Below are positions 24,280 through 33,728 of a stretch of 64,000 nucleotides of DNA, piece by piece. Made by a program: the position numbers and the translations under genes. Below the pieces are notes generated by a model. The model was not told where the DNA came from. It did no database searches and was given only the letters and a program-made list of their open reading frames with translations. The stretch is from Flavobacterium sp. MDT1-60 (GTDB taxonomy: Bacteria > Bacteroidota > Bacteroidia > Flavobacteriales > Flavobacteriaceae), in the NCBI RefSeq assembly GCF_014844035.1, contig NZ_CP062159.1:4092001-4156000 (forward strand). The letters run 5' to 3'. Within the stretch, counting starts at the first letter, position 1, and the number at the start of each line of letters is the position of its first letter.

Positions 24280-24441
24280 TCCTAATTCCACTAAAGTCCT
24301 AGCCCTGATAAAAGTGGAAATCCTTTTTTGAGAAAGCCTATTTTTTATGGTTTTTGCAGAGCGACCGGAGGAAGCTCCTGCAAAGACCAATAAAAAAAGG
24401 TTTTGGAGAAAAAGTTTGAAACGGATAGCAGGATTAGCTTC
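24280..24441. repeat. Intergenic palindromic repeat before kdsA
   Basis: The left end CCTAATTCCACTAAAGTCCT with AGCCCTGATAAAAGTGGAAA is loosely mirrored by ACGGATAGCAGGATTAGCTT at the right. An inner GCAGAGCGACCGGAGGAAGC-TCCTGC hairpin lies at about 24355-24381. This fills most of the 343-nt gap between lemA and kdsA and has no open frame. It resembles a repeat family I associate with flavobacterial genomes. Confidence 0.55.
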
Positions 24442-24485
24442 TTAAAAAAAACTTAAATCTTAATCTGCTATTGGTAAATCATAAC

Positions 24486-24493
24486 TACCTTTG
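24486..24493 (+). promoter_or_regulatory. -7 element of kdsA
   Basis: TACCTTTG fits TAnnTTTG and lies 20 nt before the ATG at 24514. The nearest TTG (24471-24473) is only 12 nt upstream, too close for a standard -33. Confidence 0.65.
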
Positions 24494-24513
24494 CACTGTC
24501 AAAAAATCATATT

Positions 24514-25332
24514 ATGAACATACAACATATTCCACAAATTAAGCATACTGATAGTGGGAATTTCTTTTTATTGGCGGGACCTTGTGCCATTGAAGGAGAA
24601 GAAATGGCTCTCAGAATTGCTGAAAAATTAGTTGGTATTACCGACAAACTTCAGATTCCTTATGTATTTAAGGGATCGTTTAAAAAAGCCAACCGTTCCA
24701 GAATCGACAGTTTTTCCGGAATTGGTGACGAAAAAGCATTAAAAATTTTAAGAAAGGTTTCAGAGACTTTTCACGTTCCGACCGTAACAGATATTCATAC
24801 GAATGAAGATGCTGAAATGGCTGCACAATATGTAGATGTTTTGCAAATTCCGGCATTCTTGGTTCGCCAAACCGATTTGGTTGTAGCTGCCGCTAATACC
24901 GGAAAAGTAGTGAACCTGAAAAAAGGACAATTTATGAGTCCGGAAAGCATGAAACACGCGGTGCAAAAAGTATTAGATTGTCATAACGAAAACGTGATGG
25001 TTACAGATCGTGGTACTATGTTTGGTTATCAGGATATGATTGTTGATTTTAGAGGAATTCCTACTATGCAACAATATGCTTCAACTGTTCTGGATGTTAC
25101 GCATTCATTACAACAACCAAACCAAACTGCCGGTGTTACGGGCGGAAGACCTGATATGATTGAAACTGTTGCCAAAGCGGGTATTGCTGTGGGTGTTGAC
25201 GGTATTTTTATCGAAACTCATTTTGACCCTGCAAATGCAAAAAGTGATGGTGCTAATATGCTTCATTTAGATTATTTTGAAGGTTTAATGACCAAATTGG
25301 TTGCCATCAGAAAAACAGTTAATTCATTCTAA
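24514..25332 (+). CDS. kdsA: 3-deoxy-8-phosphooctulonate synthase
   Basis: 272 residues. It condenses phosphoenolpyruvate with arabinose-5-phosphate to KDO-8-phosphate for lipopolysaccharide core synthesis, in the cytosol. The DAHP-synthase-type barrel is clear: LLAGPCAIEGEEMALRIAEK near 18-37, FKGSFKKANRSRIDSFSG near 52-69, VTDIHTNEDAE, QIPAFLVRQTDL near 111-122, NLKKGQFMSPE, TDRGTMFGYQDMIVDFRG near 164-181, and GGRPDMI. The Cys in AGPCAIEG is kept; this position is Cys in metal-dependent KdsA and Asn in the metal-free type in some alignments, so I do not assign the type. Confidence 0.96.
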   Translation: MNIQHIPQIKHTDSGNFFLLAGPCAIEGEEMALRIAEKLVGITDKLQIPYVFKGSFKKANRSRIDSFSGIGDEKALKILRKVSETFHVPTVTDIHTNEDAEMAAQYVDVLQIPAFLVRQTDLVVAAANTGKVVNLKKGQFMSPESMKHAVQKVLDCHNENVMVTDRGTMFGYQDMIVDFRGIPTMQQYASTVLDVTHSLQQPNQTAGVTGGRPDMIETVAKAGIAVGVDGIFIETHFDPANAKSDGANMLHLDYFEGLMTKLVAIRKTVNSF

Positions 25333-25350
25333 TTTTTTAATACACGTTCA

Positions 25351-26253
25351 TTGAAAACAAATATTTTATTTTTTTTCCTGGTGTGTTTTTCATTAAACAC
25401 TTTTGCTCAGGAAGAAATCGCAGTAGAAAGATACACAGCACATAATAAAGGTAAATTTTTCGTTTCCTGGGGAGGAAACAGAGACAGTTACACTAAATCT
25501 GATGTGAATTTTAGAGGGAAAGATTACAACTTTACGGTTGCTGATATGAAAGCTCACGATAAGCCAAAAGGATACCATATTGACTATGTAAATCCGGCAA
25601 ACATGACTATCCCGCAAACTAATTTTAGAATGGGATATTTCTTTAACGATCATTACAGCGTTTCTATTGGTTGGGATCACATGAAATATGTGATGACACA
25701 AAATCAAATAGCTAATGTTACTGGTGATATTAATTTACCTGCTGATCAGGCTGGATCTATTTACAACGGAGTTTATAATAATACACCTGTAGATATGTCT
25801 CAAGGTGGTGCTCAGGAAGGTGGTTTTGAGAAAGGTGATATTCAGAATGGTACTGCTTTTTTAATGTACGAGCATACAGATGGTTTGAACTATATTAATA
25901 CTGAGGTTTCCAGACATGACGATATTTCGAAATGGTTTGGTTTGCCAAATACAGATAAAGTTCAGATTAACTTAACTGAAGGTTTAGGTGCTGGACTTTT
26001 ATATCCTAAAACCAATACAACTCTTTTAGGAAAAGAACGTCACGATGATTTTCATGTTTCTGGTTATGGTTTGTCTGCAAAGGCAGGAATCAATTTTACT
26101 TTCTTCAAGTATTTTTACTTGCAAGGAGAGTTAAAAGGAGGTTACATTAACATGCAGGATATTAGAACTACAGTTAGTAATGAAGACAAAGCTTCGCAAG
26201 ACTTTTTCTTCTTTCAAAGAATTATTGCTGTAGGGGGAATTTTTAGAATCTAA
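25351..26253 (+). CDS. Outer-membrane beta-barrel-like protein, unknown
   Basis: 300 residues from a TTG at 25351, 18 bp after kdsA. The signal peptide is MKTNILFFFLVCFSLNTFAQ. The mature protein alternates aromatic and polar residues in strand-like runs (GKFFVSWGGNRDSY, FRMGYFFNDHYSVSIGWDH, GINFTFFKYFYLQGELKGGY) and ends in GGIFRI, a strand with a terminal hydrophobic residue as in outer-membrane barrels. No named family is recognised. It probably shares the kdsA transcript, and a terminator follows. Confidence 0.72.
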   Translation: MKTNILFFFLVCFSLNTFAQEEIAVERYTAHNKGKFFVSWGGNRDSYTKSDVNFRGKDYNFTVADMKAHDKPKGYHIDYVNPANMTIPQTNFRMGYFFNDHYSVSIGWDHMKYVMTQNQIANVTGDINLPADQAGSIYNGVYNNTPVDMSQGGAQEGGFEKGDIQNGTAFLMYEHTDGLNYINTEVSRHDDISKWFGLPNTDKVQINLTEGLGAGLLYPKTNTTLLGKERHDDFHVSGYGLSAKAGINFTFFKYFYLQGELKGGYINMQDIRTTVSNEDKASQDFFFFQRIIAVGGIFRI

Positions 26254-26270
26254 ACGATTTTTATATCTTT

Positions 26271-26311
26271 AAAAGCAGAATTTCATATCAAATTGAAATT
26301 CTGCTTTTTTT
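26271..26311 (+). terminator. Terminator after the barrel-like gene
   Basis: AAAAGCAGAATTTCA (26271-26285) pairs with TGAAATTCTGCTTTTTT, ending in a T-run. It closes the kdsA unit. Confidence 0.9.
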
Positions 26312-26332
26312 ATTGAATCAACTTTAAAATAT

Positions 26333-27010
26333 ATGAAAAAGAGAAAGTATTTATTTCCGATTATTACATTTCTATTGAGTTTCGGTTGTGCCCTATTTGT
26401 CGCTTTGAAAGTTTTTCCAAACAATCCTTTTTCAGGAACAAAGCCGGAGAATGGTAGTGCTAATAAAATTCATGACGGAGATCTTATTTTTCAAACCTCA
26501 GAATCAAAGCAATGTGAAGCGGTTCGAATTGCAACAAACTCGAAATTTTCGCATTGTGGCATTATTTTCTTTGTCAATGGCGGAGAATTTGTTTTAGAAG
26601 CTGTCCAGCCTGTAAAAATAACACCTCTTGAGGAATGGATTGCTCATGGAAAAGACCATAAATACTTGGTTAAGAGACTGAAAAATGCCGAAACTGTTCT
26701 AACTGAAGACACTCTGGATAAAATGAAAGCTTACGGTAAACAACTTTTAGGCAAAGAATATGATGCTTATTTTGAATGGACGGATAACCGAATCTATTGT
26801 TCTGAATTAATCTGGAAAATCTATAAAAATGGTGCCGGAATAGAATTGTCAAAATTGAAACAATTGAAGGATTTTAATTTAACTGATGAAAGAGTACAAA
26901 AAATATTAAAAGAACGATACGGAAATGATGTTCCGCTTGATGAAGAAGTGGTTGCTCCATCTGATCTTGTTGCTTCTGATTTATTAAAAACTGTTATTGA
27001 TACTTATTAA
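26333..27010 (+). CDS. YiiX/YebB-like N1pC/P60 cysteine hydrolase
   Basis: 225 residues. An N-terminal membrane segment (LFPIITFLLSFGCALFVALK, 6-25) exports or anchors it. The permuted NlpC/P60 layout of the YiiX group is present: IHDGDLIFQTSES near 45-57, SKFSHCGIIFF near 69-79 with the catalytic His, and NRIYCSELIWKIY near 146-158 with the catalytic Cys. Such enzymes hydrolyse amide or ester bonds of lipids or cell-wall peptides; the substrate is unknown. Convergent with the M28 peptidase gene. Confidence 0.82.
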   Translation: MKKRKYLFPIITFLLSFGCALFVALKVFPNNPFSGTKPENGSANKIHDGDLIFQTSESKQCEAVRIATNSKFSHCGIIFFVNGGEFVLEAVQPVKITPLEEWIAHGKDHKYLVKRLKNAETVLTEDTLDKMKAYGKQLLGKEYDAYFEWTDNRIYCSELIWKIYKNGAGIELSKLKQLKDFNLTDERVQKILKERYGNDVPLDEEVVAPSDLVASDLLKTVIDTY

Positions 27011-27062
27011 TATAGCCCGCAGATTTTACTGATCGAGCGGATTTACACAGATATTTTTCAAT

Positions 27063-27094
27063 AAAAAAGCGATGATTTAACTCATCGCTTTTTT
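27063..27094. terminator. Bidirectional terminator
   Basis: AAAAAAGCGATGA-tttaac-TCATCGCTTTTTT between the convergent YiiX-like and M28 genes, with A- and T-runs on the two sides. Confidence 0.9.
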
Positions 27095-27116
27095 ATTATT
27101 CTATTTTTTTCGAATC

Positions 27117-28505
27117 TTAATTCGCTGCTGGAAGAACAATTCCGGTTTGGTCTATTAAATAGATTAATGACGTCATTGTCGCAGCTCCTAATTCTAATTC
27201 TCTTTTATTAATGGCATCAAACTTATCGTTTGCTGCGTGGTGATAATCAAAATAACGTTGCGAATCAGGTTTTAAACCAGCTTTTACAATCGCTTTCGAG
27301 GTTAAATGACTAATATCTGAACCTGCATGTCCAATTGTAAAACTATGTACTAAATAAGGCTCAAAAAAATCTTTAAATCCTTGGATTTTTTTCAAATTAG
27401 CATCATCAGCTTCTATAGAAAATCCTCTTGGTGTAAATCCGCCTGAATCACTTTCTACAGCTAGAATATGATTTTCTTTCTTTTGTTTAGAAACTTCTTC
27501 ATATTTGGCACCACCTTTTCCGCCATTTTCTTCGTTCATAAACAGAACTGCACGAATTGTATTTTTAGGTTTGTAGTTTAAATTTTTAAGAATACGCACC
27601 ACTTCCATACTTTGTACTACCCCCGCTCCATCGTCATGAGAACCATCTGCAAGATCCCAGGAATCTAAATGACCTCCAACAACTATAATGTTCTCCGGAG
27701 TTACTGTTCCTGTCAATTCTCCAATTACATTATAAGACAATACATCTGGCAAAGTCTCACATGATTGTTTAAAATAAAACTTTAACGCTGGATTAACTTT
27801 TAAAGATTTACTTAATAACTCAGCTCCATTTGTACTTATTGCAGCAGTTGGAATATATTGTTCTTTTGGCAGGTCGCCATAACTTTGTGCTCCTGTATGA
27901 GGGAAATCGTCAAGACGTAAATTCATTGAACGAACAATTGTTCCAACAGCACCAAATTTGGCAGCCTCTTTTGCGCCGGCAAATCTTTGGTCTACACAAG
28001 CTCCGTATGATGTAAAAGTTTCAATGTTTTCAGGATTCATTGGTCTGTTGAAAAACACAATTTTACCTTTTACTTTATCACCTAAAGTCTTTAATTCATC
28101 GATACCTTGTACTTCCACCACTTCTGCAGTTAGTCCTGTTTTTGGCGTTGCAATTGATCCTCCCAAAGCACAAATTGGCACTACAGTTTTCGTTTTATTA
28201 TCTAAAATAAAAGCAGTTTCTTTTTCGCCACGAACCCAATGAGGCACCATAACTTCCTGAAGATACACTTTATCAAGTCCTAAACTCTCTAACTGGGATT
28301 TTGTGTATTTTACTGCCGCTTCAGCACTTGGAGAACCTGATAGACGGCTTCCGATATCATTAGATAAATACTCTAACCAAGTGTAACATTTTGCCTCGGT
28401 TAAAGCTTTTTTATAAAATAATTTAATGTTTTTCTCATCATTTGACTGTGCAAAAGATGTCAATCCGTTTAAAACTAAAACAGTTAAAAGAATCGTTTTT
28501 TTCAT
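27117..28505 (-). CDS. M28 family zinc metallopeptidase, exported
   Basis: 462 residues from ATG 28505 (MKKTILLTVLVLNGLTSFAQ signal peptide). An in-frame start 42 nt upstream adds KRKKKP-type residues and is rejected. A PA-like insert precedes the peptidase domain. Zinc ligands are seen in VVGGHLDSWDLADGSHDDGA (His, Asp), FMNEENGGKGG (catalytic and ligand Glu), ESDSGG (Asp) and YHHAANDKFD (His). M28 enzymes are aminopeptidases or carboxypeptidases acting on peptides in the periplasm or outside. It follows the GH43 gene by 87 bp in the same direction but is probably independent. Confidence 0.92.
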   Translation of the reverse strand: MKKTILLTVLVLNGLTSFAQSNDEKNIKLFYKKALTEAKCYTWLEYLSNDIGSRLSGSPSAEAAVKYTKSQLESLGLDKVYLQEVMVPHWVRGEKETAFILDNKTKTVVPICALGGSIATPKTGLTAEVVEVQGIDELKTLGDKVKGKIVFFNRPMNPENIETFTSYGACVDQRFAGAKEAAKFGAVGTIVRSMNLRLDDFPHTGAQSYGDLPKEQYIPTAAISTNGAELLSKSLKVNPALKFYFKQSCETLPDVLSYNVIGELTGTVTPENIIVVGGHLDSWDLADGSHDDGAGVVQSMEVVRILKNLNYKPKNTIRAVLFMNEENGGKGGAKYEEVSKQKKENHILAVESDSGGFTPRGFSIEADDANLKKIQGFKDFFEPYLVHSFTIGHAGSDISHLTSKAIVKAGLKPDSQRYFDYHHAANDKFDAINKRELELGAATMTSLIYLIDQTGIVLPAAN

Positions 28506-28591
28506 AGGTTTTTTTTTGCGTTTTTGGGTTGTTGTACAAAGGAACAAAATTCTTTAGACCTGCCACAGATTTCAGTGCAACTTTTCTTAAA

Positions 28592-30520
28592 TTATTTTAC
28601 CTCGATTAACTTGTTGTGTACACCAATTCCGTTTTCATTAAAAGCCTCAATAGTAAAGTAATATTTTGTGCCTTTATCTAAACCTCTAAAATCATATATA
28701 GCTTCATCATAGACCATAATATTGTTGTATAATTTGTCTGGAGAGATTCCATAATAAATAGTATAACCAACTGCATCCGGTTGTTTTTTCCAGCTAATCA
28801 TTGCATTTCGGGAATCTTTTGCATTTCTGGTAACTTTAAAATTAGAAACTGCTTTTGGTTTTGTCGCTAATCCATTTCCGAAAACCCTAAAGTCTGAAAC
28901 CGCAAACAATCCTGAAGCATTATGAATATTTACCATTTTGATGTAACGCGCTTTAATTGACTTTGTCAACTCTACATAATCATGAGGAACGTCTTTTGCA
29001 TTTTGAGATTTATCTATCACTAATGTCCAGTTTTGAGCATCATCAGACATAAAAATCTTATATTGATAATAAATATCCATAGCCTTGTTATACTGCGTCG
29101 CTTTATGATCGGCATAATTAATTTGCAGCGCCTTTATTTCCATTGGTCTGCCTAAATCAAGCTGTAACCATTCGCCAGGCGCATCTGTTTTTGCTGACCA
29201 ATAGGTCTGAATATTTTCGTCGGTTAAATTTTCTGCACCGTAACAGAATTTCTCATAGACTTTTTTACCACCGTTATCAACTCTATGCGTTTCCACTTCC
29301 ATACACTCTTCAGCAGAAGAAACGGTAACTGGTTTTTTATATGAAAGCAACATCCATCCTGAAGAAGCTCCTTTTTCCTGATTTCTCTGATTTGTTGGTA
29401 ATACGATGGGGAAATCGCCGTAAGCAGTAATCGAATACATAACATCATCTTTATCAAATCCGGCAGGAAACATATCTATACGACGCTCAAAACGGTCTTT
29501 AATAGAGATTTTACAAGTTCCGGTATTCCAGTAATTTCCGTAGTTGTCAGCAAAAGTATTTCCGTGACCGGCTCCAATTACAAATCCGCCTGGTTTGTAT
29601 GACATCGGATTGTGTTTTTGATACGTAAAAGGGCCTAAAGGATTGTCGCCAACATGAACACCGTTTGCATACCCTTTAAATTCTGTAGCCGGCGCGCCAT
29701 ATTGCATGTAATATTTCCCGTTGTGTTTGGTCATCCACGCACCTTCAATAAAATTCCCCCAAGGTGCAGGCTCCATATCATTATTTGGTCCGAAACGCTC
29801 CCAACCGTGATTTGAAGGATCAAGAATAGCCACCTCTTTTATTTGACCATACGGACGCTGAATATCCTCTACCTCAGTAGCTTTGTATAATTTTTCATAA
29901 TCGTCCTGATTTCCTTTTGGGAGCCACGTATTATAATCGACTTCAACGCCAACAAGAGGTAATTTTCCACTTGAGCCGTAATACATATAGACTTTTTTAT
30001 CGTCATCCTGAAAAATTGCAGGATCCCAGGTTGGTAACATTGCTTTATCCATATGTCTTAGCCATTGTCCCGATTTTGGATCCGCTGTTTTCCAAATTGG
30101 ATGGTCTCTTTTCCAGGTTGAGCCTACATAAAATAAGGTATCATTTACAACCCATGCTGCTGGTGCACACTGATCATCATCTCCGGGTTTTCTTTGAAAA
30201 CTTCCGTAAACAAATTTCCAGTCAGACATGTCTTTACTCCAAAAGAATCCTGCCTGATTTGTGGCGAATAAATAATATTCGTTTTTATAGGTAATAATCA
30301 CGGGATCTGCACTCGAACGACGTGATTCCGGAATTCCGTTGTGATTTTGTGTTGTATAATTGTAACCAATATTAATTGGATTGCAATAAGTTGTTGCCGG
30401 TTTATTCGGATCAAACCATTCTGTTTTACCCGGAATATTCGATTTCTGTGCAAAAACATTGTTATTGAAAATCATCAAAAACAATAGAATTAGCAGTGTG
30501 AATTGATATACTTTTTTCAT
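28592..30520 (-). CDS. GH43-type glycoside hydrolase with F5/8C and fibronectin type III domains
   Basis: 642 residues with a signal peptide (LLILLFLMIFNNNVFAQ). The GH43-type five-blade propeller spans about 30-380: SSADPVIITYKNEYYLFA near 68-85 carries the catalytic-base region, WDPAIFQDDDKKVYMYYG near 162-180 a second acidic site, and EGAWMTKHNGKYYMQYG the putative general acid. A discoidin (F5/8 type C) domain follows at about 420-545 (SAKTDAPGEWLQLDLG, VSDFRVFG), then an fn3-like domain to the end. The specificity (arabinan, xylan or galactan side chains) cannot be read. It is the last gene of the polysaccharide locus. Confidence 0.85.
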   Translation of the reverse strand: MKKVYQFTLLILLFLMIFNNNVFAQKSNIPGKTEWFDPNKPATTYCNPINIGYNYTTQNHNGIPESRRSSADPVIITYKNEYYLFATNQAGFFWSKDMSDWKFVYGSFQRKPGDDDQCAPAAWVVNDTLFYVGSTWKRDHPIWKTADPKSGQWLRHMDKAMLPTWDPAIFQDDDKKVYMYYGSSGKLPLVGVEVDYNTWLPKGNQDDYEKLYKATEVEDIQRPYGQIKEVAILDPSNHGWERFGPNNDMEPAPWGNFIEGAWMTKHNGKYYMQYGAPATEFKGYANGVHVGDNPLGPFTYQKHNPMSYKPGGFVIGAGHGNTFADNYGNYWNTGTCKISIKDRFERRIDMFPAGFDKDDVMYSITAYGDFPIVLPTNQRNQEKGASSGWMLLSYKKPVTVSSAEECMEVETHRVDNGGKKVYEKFCYGAENLTDENIQTYWSAKTDAPGEWLQLDLGRPMEIKALQINYADHKATQYNKAMDIYYQYKIFMSDDAQNWTLVIDKSQNAKDVPHDYVELTKSIKARYIKMVNIHNASGLFAVSDFRVFGNGLATKPKAVSNFKVTRNAKDSRNAMISWKKQPDAVGYTIYYGISPDKLYNNIMVYDEAIYDFRGLDKGTKYYFTIEAFNENGIGVHNKLIEVK

Positions 30521-30550
30521 GGTTTCATTTTATTTGGAAAGCTTAAAAGA

Positions 30551-31335
30551 TTATTTTTTCTTCTTTAATCTTTCTTTTAATAGTTCAGGTTCATTTGTGG
30601 TTATGTAATTGAATTTATGATCAATAATCCAATCCATATCAGAAGCTTCATTAACTGTCAGGCATTTAAAATAATATTATTCTCTTTTGCTTCTTCAATC
30701 CATTCCGGATGTTTTTTAAATACAGAATAATGATAATCAACTCCTGAAATCTTATCTGCTTTTACTTCTTTTGGAGATTTATTCCCTTCCAGATATTGTA
30801 AAACTGTTTTCTGATCAACTTCTCTAATTTGTTTTAAGATTTCGTAATCAAAACTTATATAACAGATGATTTTATCAGCGTTTAATTGTTTGATTGTTTC
30901 AACAGTTTTTAAAGCGGTCTTTTTTCCTCTTTCCTTGCTTATTTCTGAAGGCTTTATTTCGCAAACCAGAAGAGTATGCTTGTTATTTTTTTTGCCTTCG
31001 GTAATATATTCGTGTAGCGTTGGCAGCTTTTCTCCGTTAGAAAGTTTAAACTGAATTAAGTCAGCATAATTTGTTTCTTCAATAAGTAATTTGTTGTAAT
31101 GTGCGTCGTGATTGATTACAAGCGAATCATCAGCTGTTCTCCAAACGTCAAATTCTGAACCTGTAAGTTTTAAATCGATCGCATGCTTCAAAGAAGCAAT
31201 AGAGTTTTCTGGCAGATTGTTTTTTTTCCATGCTCCACGATGTGCTACGATTGCATTTTTTTTCACGTTACAAGAAGAGGAAAATGCAATAAGGAGTGAA
31301 AAAAGACAGACCCCGAATATTTTAAGATCATTCAT
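30551..31335 (-). pseudogene. Glycerophosphodiester phosphodiesterase lipoprotein, frameshifted near its end
   Basis: Start ATG 31335: MNDLKIFGVCLFSLLIAFSS with a lipobox ending SSSC. GDPD motifs are AIVAHRGAWKKNNLPENS (His-Arg and Glu), GSEFDVWRTADDSLVINHDA and CEIKPS. The frame as given stops at TGA 30658 after NNIILNA. Adding one G (GCCTGACAG to GCCTGGACAG) restores NAWTVNEASDMDWIIDHKFN and runs to a stop at 30551, 261 residues; AWTVN is the conserved end motif of GDPD enzymes. The family releases glycerol-3-phosphate from phosphoglycerol diesters. Its place in a glucan locus is notable. Confidence 0.82.
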
Positions 31336-31417
31336 TTTTTTAAAATTAAAATCTGTTATTTGTGAAAAAGCCCTTCGTATAACCAGTACGAAGGGCATTA
31401 AATAATCAACAAACCAA

Positions 31418-33718
31418 CTATTTAGCTAATTCAAAACTAACTTTCTTGTCTGCAGCTGAATTTCCACCAACGAAAATATCAAACTGTCCAGGTTCTGCTA
31501 CGAATTGTAGATCAGAATTATAAAATTTTAAGTCTTCAACTGTTATATCAAATGTCACCGTTTGCTTCTCCCCTTTTTTAAGTGCTATTTTTTGGAAATT
31601 TTTCAGTTCTCTAACGGGTCTTGTTACTGAACCTACTAAATCTCGGATATACAACTGAACGGTTTCTTTTCCATCATAATTTCCTGTATTCGTAATATCA
31701 ACAGTTACTTTCAATTTTCCGTTGAAATTCATTTCATCAGATGAAATTTTCAAGTTTGAGTAGTCAAAATTAGTATAACTCAATCCGAAACCAAATACGA
31801 ATAATGGCTCATTTCTTTCATCTAAATAATTAGATCTGAATTTTTCAAATTTGCCTTCAGTATTTGCAAGTGGTCTTCCGGTATTTTTGTGTGCATAATA
31901 AATTGGTACCTGACCTACACTTCTTGGGAAAGTTGTCGTTAATTTTCCAGAAGGATTTACATCACCAAATAAGACATCTGCAATAGCATAACCAGCTTCT
32001 GTACCGGCAAACCAAACATTAAGAATAGCAGGAACAGTTTCGTTCTCTTCTTTTATAACTAACGGACGACCGTCAAATAAAACTAAAACAACTGGTTTTC
32101 CTGTTTTTAATAAGGCATTTAATAAATCTTTTTGAGCTTGTGGAATTTCTAAATTTGTACGGCTGCTGGATTCTCCGCTCATTTCTGCAGATTCTCCAAG
32201 TGCCGCTACAATTACATCAGATTGGTTTGCTACTTTTAAAGCTTCTGCTAATAATTCTTCTTTAGAGCGGCCATCGCGGTGTAAGGTTTTACCAAACATT
32301 GTCGCGTTAGTTTCGAAAGTTTCATTGTAGTCTAAGTTACTTCCTTTTGCATACAATACTTTCGTAGAAGGTCCTGCCACTTCTTTGATTCCTGCCAATA
32401 ATGATATAGCATTCTCCATTTTAGTAGCTACACTCCAGGTTCCAGGCATGTTTTCTTTAGCATCTGCCAATGGTCCGATAAGTGCAATTGTCCCTGATTT
32501 TTTAAGAGGCAATACCTGATTTTGATTTTTTAATAAAACCAAAGATTGTGCAGCAATCTGACGTGCTTCCTTTCTGCTTGCAGAAGTAAAAATTTCCGTT
32601 TTAGCTCTTTTTTCATCACAGTATTTGTACGGATCGTGGAATAATCCTAAATCGTATTTTGCTTCTAAAATAAGTTTAACAGCATTATCAATTTGTTCGA
32701 TTGTTACTTTTTTCTCATCTAAAGATTTTTTCAAAGTTGTTAAAAAGCCTTCACCAACCATATCCATTTCAACACCTGCATTTAAGGACAAAGCTGAAAC
32801 TGCTTGTAAATCGCCCATTCCATGTTCTATCATTTCGTTTATTCCTGTAAAATCAGTTACTACGAAACCTTTAAAGCCCCATTGTTTTCTTAAAACATCT
32901 GTCATTAACCATTTGCTTCCAGTTGCAGGAATTCCGTCTACTTCATTAAAAGAAGCCATTACAGAACCTACGCCAGCATCAACTGCTGCTTTGTAAGGAG
33001 GAAAATAGTCGTTGAACATTCTGATATGACTCATATCAACAGTATTATAATCACGACCTGCTTCCGGCGCACCGTATAAAGCAAAGTGTTTTACACATGC
33101 CATTATCGAATTATTCTTAGAAAGATCATTTTGCTGATATCCGTTTACCATTGCTTTTGCAATTTGGCTTCCTAAATAAGGGTCTTCCCCTGAACCTTCA
33201 GAAATTCTTCCCCAACGTGGGTCACGAGAAATATCTACCATTGGCGAAAATGTCCAGTTGATTCCATCAGCACTTGCTTCCTGAGCAGCAATCTGTGCAC
33301 TTCTTTCGATCAAATTCATATCCCATGTACAAGATAATCCTAACGGAATTGGAAATGTTGTTTCGTAACCGTGAATAACATCCATACCAAAAATCAATGG
33401 AATTTTTAAACGGCTTTTTTCAACAGCAATTTTTTGTACTTCTTTAATTTTTTGAACAGACTTAATATTGAATAAACCACCTACTTTTCCTTCAGCAATT
33501 TTTTTAGCCACATCAGAACTGTTTGCTTGTCCTGTCGTAATATCTCCAGAAGTTGGTAAATTAAGCTGACCTAATTTTTCGTCTAAAGTCATTTTAGACA
33601 ATAGTTCAGCTACAAACTCTGATTTTGGTTTAATTGTTACTGTGTTTTTAGTGTTCTTTTTTTGAGCATAACCCAAAACAGCACATCCTAAAAAAAGTAA
33701 GACTAATTTGTTTTTCAT
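31418..33718 (-). CDS. bglX: GH3 family beta-glucosidase
   Basis: 766 residues from ATG 33718, chosen because MKNKLVLLFLGCAVLGYAQ is a good signal peptide; the frame extends 108 nt further upstream without one. The first domain holds PLIFGMDVIHGYETTFPIPL near 107-126 and the nucleophile Asp289 in GFVVTDF. The second domain carries SDVIVAALGESAEMSGESSS, with the usual acid/base region, and a C-terminal fibronectin III-like domain follows (about 665-766). It matches the BglX group of periplasmic exo-beta-glucosidases. Within this locus it would cleave the oligosaccharides made by the GH144-type enzyme. Confidence 0.93.
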   Translation of the reverse strand: MKNKLVLLFLGCAVLGYAQKKNTKNTVTIKPKSEFVAELLSKMTLDEKLGQLNLPTSGDITTGQANSSDVAKKIAEGKVGGLFNIKSVQKIKEVQKIAVEKSRLKIPLIFGMDVIHGYETTFPIPLGLSCTWDMNLIERSAQIAAQEASADGINWTFSPMVDISRDPRWGRISEGSGEDPYLGSQIAKAMVNGYQQNDLSKNNSIMACVKHFALYGAPEAGRDYNTVDMSHIRMFNDYFPPYKAAVDAGVGSVMASFNEVDGIPATGSKWLMTDVLRKQWGFKGFVVTDFTGINEMIEHGMGDLQAVSALSLNAGVEMDMVGEGFLTTLKKSLDEKKVTIEQIDNAVKLILEAKYDLGLFHDPYKYCDEKRAKTEIFTSASRKEARQIAAQSLVLLKNQNQVLPLKKSGTIALIGPLADAKENMPGTWSVATKMENAISLLAGIKEVAGPSTKVLYAKGSNLDYNETFETNATMFGKTLHRDGRSKEELLAEALKVANQSDVIVAALGESAEMSGESSSRTNLEIPQAQKDLLNALLKTGKPVVLVLFDGRPLVIKEENETVPAILNVWFAGTEAGYAIADVLFGDVNPSGKLTTTFPRSVGQVPIYYAHKNTGRPLANTEGKFEKFRSNYLDERNEPLFVFGFGLSYTNFDYSNLKISSDEMNFNGKLKVTVDITNTGNYDGKETVQLYIRDLVGSVTRPVRELKNFQKIALKKGEKQTVTFDITVEDLKFYNSDLQFVAEPGQFDIFVGGNSAADKKVSFELAK

Positions 33719-33728
33719 TCTAATATAT

